Shown here in pieces: positions 43,777 to 54,051 of a stretch of 64,000 bases of DNA (positions are counted from its first letter, which is position 1; each line of letters opens with the position of its first letter). The DNA is from JBMNFI01 sp050949225. Its GTDB lineage: Bacteria > Bacillota > Dehalobacteriia > UBA4068. The stretch is taken from positions 840,447 through 904,446 of the forward strand of contig JBMNFI010000001.1 of assembly GCA_050949225.1 (NCBI GenBank). Reading direction: 5' to 3'. A program made the position numbers and the translations under genes. Below the pieces are notes generated by a model. The model saw only the letters and a list, made by a program, of their open reading frames with translations, was not told where the DNA came from and searched no databases.

Positions 43777-44192
43777 TTTGCCTCTTCCTCCCCTACCTTA
43801 TAGTATTATAGAACCCTTAAAGCTATCTTTCTGCAGCATTTACCCATAATAACCTTCACCAAAAAACTATATTATTTTTTCCCATGGCGCAAACATTCCC
43901 ATAAAAGCTTATAAGTCATCCTTTATTCTATATCATTTTAGCAGTTTAATCAATGCTGTATATGCCGTATATAATAAAAAAAACGCCCCACACACTAATA
44001 ATATGGAGTGTATTTAACACATATTCAATATCCTGGCCCTAGATCATGGCATCCAAATGCTTACTATCTTAAGAGAATAAATCAGAAGCTCCCATGATCT
44101 CTACTAATAAATTAGGGGTTTCCCTCTATAAAGCCCCTAACTTCATCTTGATTTCATTAAAACATTTATCATAAACATCAATCCATACCGGT
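43777..44192. other. 416-base intergenic region
   Basis: AT-rich; an imperfect hairpin near 43984-44020 (ACGCCCCACACACT/GGAGTGT) and another near 44113-44150 (AGGGG/CCCCT). No gene seen. Confidence 0.4.
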
Positions 44193-44561
44193 CTAAAGAA
44201 GGAAATCCTTGGTTTCTAAGTAGTCCTTTAGGATAACGGCATGATTGATTTGTGGATCTTTTGCCCCATAGAGTAAGGTAACCATATTTTGCTTGCTTTG
44301 AAGAATAATCCGCCGACCGGTGGCCTTTGCCTCGGCATTCCCATCTAGTTCAGCCCGATAAAGTGCAGCAAATTGCTCAAAGTTCTCTGCCTTATGTCCA
44401 AACCAAATGCGCAGATCAACGCTCGGAGCAAGTTCCTTTAACCAGCCATCAAGATGTGCCCCCTTTTTGGATATTCCACGTGGCCACAAGCGATCCACCA
44501 AAAAGCGCATACCGTCACTTTCCAGAATCGGATCATAAATTCTTCTTATTTGTATTGGCAT
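44193..44561 (-). CDS. DUF488 (YeaO-like) protein
   Basis: 122 residues. The core FLVDRLWPRGISK, then WLKELAPS and LRIWFGH, then VTLLYGAKD are the DUF488 signatures. Function unknown; a nucleic-acid or small-molecule role is proposed for some relatives. AGGAGAGG precedes the ATG. Confidence 0.88.
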   Translation of the reverse strand: MPIQIRRIYDPILESDGMRFLVDRLWPRGISKKGAHLDGWLKELAPSVDLRIWFGHKAENFEQFAALYRAELDGNAEAKATGRRIILQSKQNMVTLLYGAKDPQINHAVILKDYLETKDFLL

Positions 44562-44901
44562 CTAAACGTTCACCTCTCCTACAATAAAACGCTGCACCCT
44601 TTTACTAAGAAAAAACAGCTTTTATCTGTTCCACCTGTAAATATATAAAGACTATGGAGTTTTCCCTCGTGACATATGGGACTAATACTATGACGTCTGC
44701 ACCCTCTTTATCATTTCAATCGCTCCGCTTACCATTTTTTCCCAAGACGCCCTAACTATCTTATACACAAAAACAAACTGCTGTCTATATAATTATACCG
44801 TGCAAATCTTTGTTTTACAATGCAAAACACCATTTTATTTACTACCCGAATACCCCTCGAATAATCGCTGCAACTTTGATCGCCATTACTTTCCACTTAT
44901 T
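44562..44901. other. 340-base intergenic region
   Basis: AT-rich, no gene or RNA that I recognise, on either strand. Confidence 0.4.
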
Positions 44902-45723
44902 TTAGATGGTTATTTCACTACCTGCTGAGAGATAATCAATCTTATTGCCCATAATGGATTTAAGCCTTTTATATGCCTTTAGGCCTGTGCAATGGCAAGT
45001 ATAAAACTTGGTTTTTGTGTCCATTAAATATTTACCAATTTGATCTATCACGGCAGGGTTTTCATTTCCGACAGAGCGACTGAAAAGATGAAAACCACCT
45101 ATCACATAATCAGGCATCCGTCCTTTAAGAAAATAAAAATGCTCAAGTATATTAACAATGCCATTATGAGCACAACCAGTTATTAAAAGAATTTTACCAT
45201 TTTCCTCCACCACCAGGTTTTGTTCATGGATAAAATTATCATCCGTCATTTGACCTTGATGCTCAATGAGTAATCCGCCATTTGCTTTTGGTTGCGGCCA
45301 TGTTTGTGTTTTATTTACAAACAATCTAAGCCCCTCATTAATAGTATAATCATCTGTGACTAACATAATTCGTTTATTATGCTGCAGGCTTTCATCTAAA
45401 CCAATAAACTCCGGTTTACCTGTTGAATGTAACACATAATATTTTTCAAAGGCTTGTTGTTGAAGATAGACCTTTGCTTTGTTGTTTTTCTGCAAAAACA
45501 CCTCTAATCCACCGCCATGGTCGTAATGCCCATGGGAAATTACCAGAAAATTGATATCAGAAATGTCTACATCAAGTTTTTTAGCGTTTTGAAGAAACAA
45601 TGCGCTTGCACCTACATCAAACAATATCTTATGATGTTTTGTTTCTACATATATACTAAGACCATGCTCACTGCCAAAGTCCTGTGATATAGATGTGTTT
45701 TCCACTAAAGTTTTAATAAGCAT
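44902..45723 (-). CDS. MBL-fold metallohydrolase
   Basis: 273 residues. The metal motif is SHGHYDHGGG near 62-71 with further ligands in the TGCAHNG segment and the C-terminal CHCTG. This composition is that of the MBL group annotated as methylpterin/ribofuranosylaminobenzene phosphate synthase-like. Its start codon overlaps the upstream ATPase gene by 11 bases, so it is the last gene of the MinD/NifX cluster. A role in Fe-S or pterin-cofactor handling is inferred from context only. Confidence 0.85.
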   Translation of the reverse strand: MLIKTLVENTSISQDFGSEHGLSIYVETKHHKILFDVGASALFLQNAKKLDVDISDINFLVISHGHYDHGGGLEVFLQKNNKAKVYLQQQAFEKYYVLHSTGKPEFIGLDESLQHNKRIMLVTDDYTINEGLRLFVNKTQTWPQPKANGGLLIEHQGQMTDDNFIHEQNLVVEENGKILLITGCAHNGIVNILEHFYFLKGRMPDYVIGGFHLFSRSVGNENPAVIDQIGKYLMDTKTKFYTCHCTGLKAYKRLKSIMGNKIDYLSAGSEITI

Positions 45724-46603
45724 TATTTTTAGCCACCTCTTTATTAAACATTAAATTAATTGTTTGATGATAAATGTCTTTAACCGCTATTGCCGCCGCA
45801 CAATCCACATCTACAACAGTTTGACCATTGTTAACAGCCTTTACTGCATCAGGATCAAAGGGTATCCTGCCGACAAAAGGCAAATCCTTTTTTTTGCAAA
45901 ACTCTTCAATTTTTTCCGTGTTTCCTCTATGAATATCATATTTGTTTACACATACTGCCATCTTTGTTCCAAAATTCACTGCGGTATCTATGATACGCTC
46001 CATATCACTAATACCTGATATTGAAGGCTCTGTGACCAATAAAACCATATCTACACCACTAAGCGATGCAATAACAGGGCAACCTATCCCGGGAGATCCA
46101 TCAATAATAGCCAACCGGGCATCAACCGCCGCTAACCTCATTTGCTTTTTCACTTCAGCAACAAGTCTTCCGGAAGTTCCGCTGCCCATATTAAGTTGCG
46201 CTGTCGAAAATACTTTTTCCTTATCAGAATATAGCATTAATTTCCCGGCCGCTGAGGGTATCATAGTTATGGCCTTTTGAGAACAAATATATTCACAAAC
46301 ACCGCAACCTTCACAGGCAAAAGGATCTACTTTATATTTATCCTTCCTTGAAATTGCATCAAATCTGCACTTTTGTCTACACTGATCACATTCAGTACAC
46401 AATTGTGCATCTATCTTCGCCTTTGGCAGTCCATAATAGTCTTTTTTTTGGGGCTCAGCATGCCACTTTGTTACAAGATGCAGATTGGGTGCATCCACAT
46501 CACAATCTGCATATACTTTGGCATCAGCAAGCTTTATAAAAGCACTAGCCACTGTGGTTTTTCCGGTGCCCCCTTTACCGCTAAGAATTAGCAACTGCTT
46601 CAT
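45713..46603 (-). CDS. MinD/Mrp-type P-loop ATPase with 2x4Fe-4S insert
   Basis: 296 residues. Deviant Walker A KGGTGKTT at 10-17, Switch/Walker B-like DGSPG near 170. Between strands 2 and 3 sits a ferredoxin insert: Cys69, 72, 75, 79 and Cys97, 100, 103, 107, enough for two 4Fe-4S clusters. Such ATPases belong to the NifX/ORP-type loci and are thought to insert or transfer metal-sulfur clusters. It overlaps the upstream ATPase gene by 23 bases and the MBL gene by 11; all three are translationally coupled. GGGAGG precedes the ATG. Confidence 0.9.
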   Translation of the reverse strand: MKQLLILSGKGGTGKTTVASAFIKLADAKVYADCDVDAPNLHLVTKWHAEPQKKDYYGLPKAKIDAQLCTECDQCRQKCRFDAISRKDKYKVDPFACEGCGVCEYICSQKAITMIPSAAGKLMLYSDKEKVFSTAQLNMGSGTSGRLVAEVKKQMRLAAVDARLAIIDGSPGIGCPVIASLSGVDMVLLVTEPSISGISDMERIIDTAVNFGTKMAVCVNKYDIHRGNTEKIEEFCKKKDLPFVGRIPFDPDAVKAVNNGQTVVDVDCAAAIAVKDIYHQTINLMFNKEVAKNNAY

Positions 46604-47441
46604 ACTGAGCCTCCCTTTTCACCGCATTAAACAGAGAAGAAAAAATTTTCCGATACTTATCATTTTTACTAACAGCAATTTCTGCATTTGAATTTAATGT
46701 TGCCAGTTCATGGTCAAAGGGAATCCGTTCTAAAATCTTAATACCTTTTTCCGAACAAAATCTTTCCACCGGATTTTCTCCCTCTAAATATTTGTTAAGA
46801 ACCACCCCAAATGGCTTACTAAATAATTTGACCAGCTCGTATACCATATTAAGGTTATGCACACCAAATAATGTAGGCTCAGCCACTAATATGCAGTAAT
46901 CTGCATCCTTGATGCTTTCCATTACAATACAAGCACTTCCGGGAGGGCAATCAACAAAAGTCCATTTATTTGATTCCGGTTTTTTTTCGGCAAGCTGGCT
47001 TTTAATAATAGGAATGCCCGAGGCCTCACCGGGATTTAATCTGCCTGTATGTGTTACTATTTGTCCGGAAACCCCTTTTTGTACTTTGCCAATAGTCCGC
47101 TCATTTTCTGTTAATGCCCCCTCAGGGCAAAGCATGACACAACCGCCACAATAGTGACAAACCTCTTCGAGGATCATCAGTCTGTTTTTTATATAAGCAA
47201 GTGCATTAAATCTACAAAAATCAACGCATTTTCTACACCCGTTACATAACTCACTATTTACTTTTGGTATTTTTACTGAGATCCCTTCCTCTTGAACCTT
47301 CCTGGGTTTTAAAAAAAGATATCCATTTGGCTCCTCCACATCACAGTCTATATATATCGATGGTTGTGCTATAGCAGCCAAGTTTACAGCTACCAGTGTT
47401 TTTCCGGTACCTCCCTTACCACTTAGTACGGCTATCCTCAT
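46581..47441 (-). CDS. Second MinD/Mrp-type ATPase with 2x4Fe-4S insert
   Basis: 286 residues from ATG 47441; an in-frame upstream start at 47519 would read through the neighbour gene. Walker A GKGGTGKT at 8-15; ferredoxin insert with Cys66, 69, 72, 76 and Cys95, 98, 101, 105; DCPPGS near 165. It is a paralogue of the next gene, the usual pair seen in these loci, and could form a heterodimer with it. One base separates its start from the stop of the NifX-like gene. Confidence 0.9.
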   Translation of the reverse strand: MRIAVLSGKGGTGKTLVAVNLAAIAQPSIYIDCDVEEPNGYLFLKPRKVQEEGISVKIPKVNSELCNGCRKCVDFCRFNALAYIKNRLMILEEVCHYCGGCVMLCPEGALTENERTIGKVQKGVSGQIVTHTGRLNPGEASGIPIIKSQLAEKKPESNKWTFVDCPPGSACIVMESIKDADYCILVAEPTLFGVHNLNMVYELVKLFSKPFGVVLNKYLEGENPVERFCSEKGIKILERIPFDHELATLNSNAEIAVSKNDKYRKIFSSLFNAVKREAQYEAVANS

Positions 47442-47442
47442 A

Positions 47443-47811
47443 TTAATTAACCCCACGCCCATGAAATCCGCCATGAATCTCGTCCAATAAAGAGCTCTTT
47501 CCGTCAAGAAAATCATCAATACTATCTTTTGCCAAATCAGATGTCGTTTTATATATTTTCACATCAGCAGATTTCAGTATGTCACATGCATTCTTTCCGC
47601 ATTGAGGGACAAGTAAAACATTTACTTTATTATCTGCTATGGTCTGTGCAGCCTTAACCCCGGCGCCACCTGTGCTTGCTTTTGCATTATTGTCAATAAA
47701 AGTACATTCCTTAGTTTCTGAATTATAAATAAGAAAGTAAGGAGCACGTCCAAAGGTTTCACATACCTTTGACTCTAAAATATTCTTTTCTACCGGAATT
47801 GCTATTTTCAT
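47443..47811 (-). CDS. Dinitrogenase iron-molybdenum cofactor-type (NifX/ORP-like) protein
   Basis: 122 residues. The NifX/NifB-C fold is shown by KIAIPVE at 2-8, FGRAPYFLIY, then a GGAGVKAAQ helix and VLLVPQCGKNACDIL. Members bind Fe-Mo precursor, or the Mo-Cu-S cluster in orange protein. Two Cys lie at about 90 and 94 (CGKNAC). GGAGG precedes the ATG. It is directly coupled to the two ATPases, so it is likely the client or carrier of their cluster. Confidence 0.88.
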   Translation of the reverse strand: MKIAIPVEKNILESKVCETFGRAPYFLIYNSETKECTFIDNNAKASTGGAGVKAAQTIADNKVNVLLVPQCGKNACDILKSADVKIYKTTSDLAKDSIDDFLDGKSSLLDEIHGGFHGRGVN

Positions 47812-47855
47812 AATAATCCTCCGTTCTGGTTTTATTTAAATAATTTTTAGTTATA

Positions 47856-48209
47856 TTATATAGTACGATTGTGCCGGTGCTTATAACAGCCACGACCACA
47901 ACCATTGCCGCGACTTTCACAAAGTCGATATTCGCCACCCTCAATTAACAGCACTCTTCCATTAACCAATGATTCAGCCAATTTTCTCCTGGCCTCTACA
48001 TAAATACCTTGAATGGTGCTGCGAGCTACATTCATCTTTTTGGCGCACTCCTCTTGGGTCAATCCCTCTAAATCGATGAGTCTTATGGTCTCATACTCGT
48101 CAACGGTCATGATTACATGGTCTTTTGCCCCTGTAGGTGAACCAAGAGGTCCAAATCTGTTACTTTCAGGCAAACGGCAAACCCTTCTCCATTTCATCGG
48201 TCTTGCCAT
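47856..48209 (-). CDS. DUF134 helix-turn-helix regulator
   Basis: 117 residues. N-terminal MARPMKWRRVCRLP is the DUF134 start. The HTH lies at about 50-75 (TQEECAKKMNVARSTIQGIY). The C-terminus is rich in Cys and His (CESRGNGCGRGCYKHRH), a likely metal or cluster sensor. It is the probable regulator of the MinD/NifX cluster. GGAGGGG precedes the ATG. Confidence 0.9.
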   Translation of the reverse strand: MARPMKWRRVCRLPESNRFGPLGSPTGAKDHVIMTVDEYETIRLIDLEGLTQEECAKKMNVARSTIQGIYVEARRKLAESLVNGRVLLIEGGEYRLCESRGNGCGRGCYKHRHNRTI

Positions 48210-48230
48210 GATTTATCCCCTCCATTTCAA

Positions 48231-48266
48231 GCAAAAATAACCAGAGCTACTCCGGTTATTTTTGCT
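48231..48266 (-). terminator. Terminator of the DUF5320 gene
   Basis: GCAAAAATAACC/GGTTATTTTTGC stem. It sits right after the DUF5320 stop and before the DUF134 gene, so it may also attenuate read-through into the cluster. Confidence 0.75.
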
Positions 48267-48278
48267 TTCCATTATAGA

Positions 48279-48569
48279 TTATAGATCCTTTAATCTTTTT
48301 TCAATAACTTCAAGCCTCTTTTGTAACATGGCTTTCTGTTCGTAAAGTGACTCTTTTTGTGTTTTTGGGGAATCCTGATCAAAGGCAAAACCACGACCCA
48401 AACCACGGCCACAACCGTGACCATGACCTTGTCTGCGAGCAAAGCCAAGGCCTAATCCCCTTTCAGAATCGACCCCACGTCTTGCTGCATTGCCATCCGC
48501 ACAAAGTCCTAAACCTCTCCAGTTTCCTGATTCGTTACACATTGGACCTGTTCCATCTCCTCTTGGCAT
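48279..48569 (-). CDS. DUF5320 protein
   Basis: 96 residues from ATG 48569 (AAGGGGGTG upstream); a start at 48605 lacks support. MPRGDGTGPM and RGLGLC mark DUF5320, followed by a Gly/His/Cys/Arg-rich stretch (GHGHGCGRG) and a C-terminal coiled coil (about 70-96). Such genes regularly occur beside DUF134 and NifX-like genes in anaerobes. Function unknown; metal binding is likely. Confidence 0.85.
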   Translation of the reverse strand: MPRGDGTGPMCNESGNWRGLGLCADGNAARRGVDSERGLGLGFARRQGHGHGCGRGLGRGFAFDQDSPKTQKESLYEQKAMLQKRLEVIEKRLKDL

Positions 48570-48661
48570 GTTATTCACCCCCTTGTAGTTAATGTCATAT
48601 GCCATATATTCTTATTATACCGCATTTCTGTCATATGTCAACAACTATTTTATCCCTAATA

Positions 48662-48705
48662 AAAAAACCGCCAATCAAAAAATTTACTCGAATGGCGGTT
48701 ATTGT
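48662..48705 (-). terminator. Terminator of the cupin gene at 48.7 kb
   Basis: AACCGCCATT-type hairpin (AACCGCCAAT/ATGGCGGTT) with a run of A (T on the minus strand). Confidence 0.75.
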
Positions 48706-48711
48706 TTCATT

Positions 48712-49026
48712 TTATTTTGTTGGTGCTGGTGCCTTCACAACAATCAATTCCAACGTATCATCATTCAGGTTTTTAACATTCATTTTTGTATTTACAGGTA
48801 TTTTTAATAGAGTACCCTTGACATATTCATGAATATCCTGATCCTTAAGACCTATAGAAAGAATTCCTCTTACCACAGTCATATAAACATTAGAGTTAGA
48901 AAAATGCTCCGGTAATCCTTCCCCTTTGTTGAAAATCATGTGTAAATAATGAAGGTTTTCATCAAAAACAACCCTTTCTATGGCCTTTTCATTACCGGTT
49001 GATAATTTATATACTTGTTCAATCAT
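48712..49026 (-). CDS. Cupin-fold protein
   Basis: 104 residues, single small beta barrel. HMIFNKGEGLPEHF holds the conserved His/Glu strand, and VYMTVVRGILSIGL the second. Metal ligands are only partly kept (one or two His). It is upstream of DUF5320 on the same strand but behind its own terminator, so it may or may not belong to the MinD/NifX cluster. AGGAGGAAAC precedes the ATG. Confidence 0.75.
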   Translation of the reverse strand: MIEQVYKLSTGNEKAIERVVFDENLHYLHMIFNKGEGLPEHFSNSNVYMTVVRGILSIGLKDQDIHEYVKGTLLKIPVNTKMNVKNLNDDTLELIVVKAPAPTK

Positions 49027-49576
49027 TACCGTTTCCTCCTAAAATTAAAATAGTCACGCTCTAAAACCACATCTTGTTCCTGCTTATATTGATACATTGT
49101 ACACTTGTTAAAGCTTTTAAATTTCTTACTTTTTGCAGTAAACACTGTTATCATAAAAGACAAAAACCTCTATAAAGTTTACTCCCCTACATTTTTTATT
49201 AAGTTTTTTGTAAAAAGATCAAAGCATTCATAGTTTAAACATAATACAATCCGCCAAATAACACTATCTTTAAAAATTTTACTAAATATATAGTAATTTA
49301 TAACGTCATTATACCATAAAAGCATTAACATTTTACCTTATAGTAGTTTCCCTTTTTTCATTAGTTTATGGCACTACAACATCATAACCATAAAAAAACC
49401 ATTATCATAGCAACATAAAATCCTCCACCTTAATGTTATTATCAAGCACCTTGATAGAACTAAAACTCGCTTATAAATTTAGTGTTTTACAAATATGGTA
49501 TTTTACCTAATGCTATCCGCTGGTTATGTTAATGTAAATGCCCACAAATCACTTAAAGTTTAAAAAAACGTCCAAA
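49027..49576. other. 550-base intergenic region
   Basis: Very AT-rich, no gene recognised. It should hold the promoter of the cupin gene. Confidence 0.45.
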
Positions 49577-49891
49577 TCAATTCAGACCATCATCTTCTCT
49601 TCGCAAATATTTTGTTTGCTCAAGGTATGTACTCCAATCAAAAGTATCCCACATAGCACGGCCCTCTGGTGTCATTGCATACCAATTATAATTTTCTTCT
49701 TTATCATGATGAGCTATATAGATGAGCTTTTCCAATAATAATTGCTTAATTTCAGCCAAAATTTGCACTTTATCAGTAATCGTATCATTAAACCAAACTT
49801 TAAACAGACTTTCAATTTGTTCTATTCCTTCAGCATCATCTGCTAAAGAATCTAATATCTCCATGCGTATATTTATTTTAAGCCCACTCAC
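49577..49891 (-). CDS. Hypothetical protein, winged-helix-like
   Basis: 104 residues from GTG 49891, which has GGGGGTGG about nine bases upstream. The order of segments (EILDSLADDAEG, a helical part, LLLEKLIYIAHH, then YNWYAMTPEGRAMWD) looks like a small winged-helix or MarR-like fold. No family recognised; it stands alone. Confidence 0.55.
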   Translation of the reverse strand: MSGLKINIRMEILDSLADDAEGIEQIESLFKVWFNDTITDKVQILAEIKQLLLEKLIYIAHHDKEENYNWYAMTPEGRAMWDTFDWSTYLEQTKYLRREDDGLN

Positions 49892-50297
49892 CTAACTTTT
49901 CCACCCCCTCTGAACATTGCCATCATTGTCATAAAACTATTTTAACATACGCACCAGAGTTCCGCTACTAATATAAGCGAGTAGAATGCTTAGCATTACC
50001 CCTTCTTGATGATCCCCTCATAGCAATCTATGGACAGCACTCCTTCTGGCACAATTCATGTCATCCCATTTGGCAATGCCAAATCCTTGTTTCTCCCTCC
50101 TTAATGGAGTATCATTAAAAGAGAGGATATTGGACATCACACTTAAAAAAGTCAACAGTCTTTTGCAATGAATATTCAAACAAACAGGAAAATTTATCAC
50201 GGTCTATTAAACATCGGACAATCTATGAAAACTTTATTAAGCAAACGAAAAAAGCTTGACAAGAAAATATTATGTAACTATAAAGGAGGAATTTTAT
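49892..50297. other. 406-base region upstream of the SLH gene
   Basis: No gene seen; the TAAAGGAGG ribosome site of the surface protein lies at its end. Confidence 0.4.
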
Positions 50298-52826
50298 ATG
50301 CGTAAAAAATTACTATCATGGATCTTGACCTTAGGGATGGTACTGTCGCTGTTTGTGGCAATGCCGCTGACGGCAAGTGCGACCGATCCCGGTGTTCTGT
50401 TCAATGGACTGGAAGGAACAATCTATCAAAACGAAAGTACTAGTGGCGTTTACAACAACCCACAAGTGGCGACAACATTTGAAGTTACTGAACCTACACT
50501 TATTACTGGTATTCGTAACTATCACTGGGATACTTCCCCAGTAAACGAATATGAAAGTGCCACATTCAAACTTGTGCATTCCGACTCAACAGAATATGGT
50601 CCGTGGTCTGTTGTTGCCGGACCAGGCTCAGGGAGAGAAAATGTGTACTGGTATGCGTTCCCGAATGAAATAATCAAACCGGGATTATACACGCTTATTG
50701 ATTCAAATAATGCCACCTGGTCATGGACAGGAAATTCCGGCGGCAAAGGACATAGCTGTATAAAAGGGGTATCCTCTTCTGGCGACTATATCGTCAACGA
50801 TCTTGTCATTGAAGATGCCATCGCACCGATAAACGAGGGCACCCCGGTTACAACCATCGAATCAGATCAATATACCGGCACAATCGACTGGGCGGGCACC
50901 ACGCAATTTGTAGCTGGTACTCAATATACCGCCACCATTCAATTAACGGCGAAGCCGGGTTATACTTTCGAGGGTGTTGCAGCAAACTCTTTCAAGATTC
51001 CTTGTGCCATGTCTGCAACAAATGATGCAAACTCCGGCGTGATTGTAGCAACTTTTATATCTCCGCCAAACGGCTATATAACCGATGGCAATGGCGTGAT
51101 GGCGTATCGTTATAATGAATATGACTCTTATTCCTTTGATATACGAGGTTTTTATCATAATAGTTGGAAACAAACAACCTGCGGTAGTGGTGGATATTAT
51201 ACACGATACAACATAAATGACGAATATAGCGGGAATATTAGTGGCGTCAGCGGAAGTCCGACTGAAATTCCATCTACTACTTTAACTCTTAATATTGACC
51301 TGAATTTTGTCAGCAACGGTCAAGCACTACAGATTGCCTATATAGTTAAGAATGTGGATGAGAATAACGACGTCACAGGTGTCTCTTTCGGCAGTTATGC
51401 TGATGTACAAATCGGTAGCGATGACCGTGCTGTAATCACAGTTTTTGACCCGGAAGAAGCTGTTGCAGAAAATCGCGGCTTTAAAATGGTCTCTAATAAT
51501 ATACAAGACCGAAAAGAAGTCGAAGAAGGTCAATTTGAATATGCTCAATTTAACTTTTTTGGCAAATATTCAGTCGGTGTTACCGATGTAGATACCTTCT
51601 GATTTGGACAATATGGCTACCACCCTTCTTGCACCTTTACCCAGGTCACTGTCCCCACCTATGGTCCATCCGATTCTGCCATGGCCTATTCTTGGCAAAA
51701 TAAAACTATCGAGGCCGGACAAACTAATACCTACTCCGTAGTCATTGGTATCGGTGGTGCTGAAAGCTCGGAAGTGCTGGGCTACAGTGTTTCCTACAAC
51801 GACAATGTGCCCGATATTGTAATTGATGTTCCGGAAACCCAGCAGAAGCTGCCAAATGTCGCACTGACCCTCAGCAATGAAATACCTGTCCGCAGTGGCT
51901 ATGCCTTTATAGGTTGGAACACTAAGCCTAACGGCGAAGGTACCAATTATGCACCGGGAGCGACCTATACTGCAAACCAAAACCTTATCCTTTATGCTCA
52001 ATGGGAAGAGGGTTGCACATTCCCTGTAACGGATGCAAATCAAGGCACACAAACCGGCGGTAAAATAACGTTTAACAAGGACAGTGCAGCAGAAGACGAC
52101 ACGGTAATTATTACCGTCACCCCGGATAAAGGATATAAAGGTGGAGAACCTGCTGTTCTTGACAGCAATAAACAGCCTATCGCGGTTACGGATAATGGAG
52201 ATGGAACCTTTAGCTTTATAATGCCTGCCAGTGGAGTCAGTGTTGATGTGAATTTCAGCAGGATTAACTACTTTGACGACGTAACCAATCGTGATTGGTT
52301 TGACGAGCCATCCTGGTTCTGCGCAGCACATGGTTTGATGATTGGCACCAAACACAGACAATTTGATGGTCATATAGGCACTAATAGAGCAATGCTTGTT
52401 ACCGTTCTTTATCGCTTAGCAAATGGCACGGATAATTTTGAAAACATTTTTAAAGATGTAGCAAGTGGCAAATGGTATTCAGAGGCTATCGTCTGGGCTG
52501 CCAATAATAAAATTGTGAAGGGCTACGGCAATGGGAATTTCGGTCCTGAAGATAAATTGACTCGTGAACAGTTGGTAACCATCCTATACCGTTATTCTCA
52601 GTTCATGGAATACGACGTCAGCAAGCAAAGCGATCTGAAGAGCTTCACCGATGCTAATTCTGTTTCAAAATGGTCCTTAGAAGCAATGAAATGGGCAGTC
52701 GGCAATGACCTGATTATCGGCATAGGTAACAACCGCCTTTCTCCTGAAACGGGAGCAAGTCGCGCTCAATTGGCCACAATACTACAAAGATATGTAAAAA
52801 CCTTTGTTATGCAACCAACTACTTAA
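50298..52826 (+). pseudogene. SLH-domain surface protein, interrupted by an in-frame TGA
   Basis: The reading frame is continuous for 842 sense codons except for TGA at 51600-51602 (codon 435). A signal peptide covers 1-28 (…TASA). The N-terminal part is beta-rich, including a QYTGTIDWAGTT…YTATIQL module at about 190-240 seen in other SLH proteins. After the TGA come FGQYG, a DSAMAYSWQNK segment, an InlB/Flg_new repeat at about 518-571 (GYAFIGWNT, ILYAQW), a Gly/Asp-rich domain, and three SLH repeats at about 657-842 that anchor the protein to wall polymers. The context (DTF-stop-FGQ) suggests a former Trp (TGG). Both sides are conserved, so the change is recent, or it is a true recoding event. 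AAAGGAGG precedes ATG 50298. Confidence 0.85.
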
Positions 52827-54051
52827 AGTAAGATTCTAAAGGCAAAAGAGACTTATCATAAAAAATATTTCTCTCCGCCTATTTGCAATATGCACAGCCA
52901 CTTTTTATTTCTCTTAAATTTAAATTGTTCGTCTAAATCCTTCTTTTTATCCCATCTGTCCGCTCTATATACCGTAGTGTTTGGCTGCTTATCATTACAT
53001 GTGTTTAATCACTAAACTAAACATCGGCACTTATGCGGACATAAAAATACCCCTTGATACTGCCCTTTATCTCGGCATATCTTGGGGTATTATGATTTAT
53101 TCTTGACTTTTGTAAAAGGGTCGCTATATCAAAGTCTTTTTCAAAGTAATCGTCAATATTCAGGCTCTTATGTCTACTATAATTCAAACAATCTACTATT
53201 TTCATCGCCCATTAAATGGGACAACCTCTTACTAAGGACCAGAAAGCTTCGTTAAACTCTCTTAACTTGTTAGATCTTGGTGCATTCACCCAACCATAAA
53301 AGCTTTGTTTGCGGAATGAATGTAAATCTTGCAAGCATTCGACCAAGTAGAACTTGACGCTGTCAAATGGGCATCTAAAACGACAACAACAAATTTTTAG
53401 TTTCCTTTCACCTCATCAGGTCTCAAACTTGTGAAAACACCAGTGTTATTGACAGCATTATGTTTACCAAGGGTGGAAGAAAAACAATATTCAAAGAACT
53501 GTAACCCATCAGCATCTGATCTATCTTATATAAAACTTCTACTTTTAGGAATTATTTTCTCGCCGTGTAATGTTTTCATAAATACTGGACTATACCCTCC
53601 GATGTTCAGTTTATTTGCTGCTTTATTAGTACCGACGATGGCATAACCACCACCGTCATAATGAACAAATGATCCAAAAAGACCTGCTGCATCAACAGAC
53701 ATATCCTCACCATTCACTTCCCTCATCACTGCATCCACATAAAAAAACAGGACACTTCCTTGAAACTTATCTGATATGATAACCGCACAAAATTAGTTTT
53801 TATAGTTTTCCTCTGCCCAAAAGAAATTAAACTGATAATATATTAACTCCATATTATCAACCGCTCCTTCAAGCTTTTCAATCTGTGCCTGGGTACTTTT
53901 CAGAGCCCCTTCACTTTTCATTTAAATAATGATCCCCGGTTTATATTTTTAAACAAACTCGAGCAAAATACTTAATAGTTTTTTCGACATATTATAGCGA
54001 CCATATACATTGCCTTCAAGGTAGTTGCTATTTTTTTCGGGACCCACATCA
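52827..54051. other. Gene-poor stretch with ORF relics
   Basis: 1.2 kb without an intact gene. Minus-strand relics can be read: 53017-53205 (62 codons, no ribosome site), an open frame near 53220-53410 (segment SFYGWVNAPRSNKL), 53526-53790 (about 88 codons, no start, with GGYAIVGTNKAANKLNIGGY), and 53793-53921 (42 codons starting MKSEGALKSTQ, a short coiled coil, no ribosome site). None belongs to a family I know; they look like remains of accessory genes. Confidence 0.45.

Noticed and set aside
51600..51660. Selenocysteine insertion at the SLH gene TGA
   Set aside because: No convincing bacterial SECIS stem-loop directly downstream, and the context fits Trp; SLH surface proteins are not known selenoproteins.
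52827..54051. Several small genes on the minus strand
   Set aside because: Open frames lack ribosome sites and starts and do not match families I know, so they are listed only as relics.
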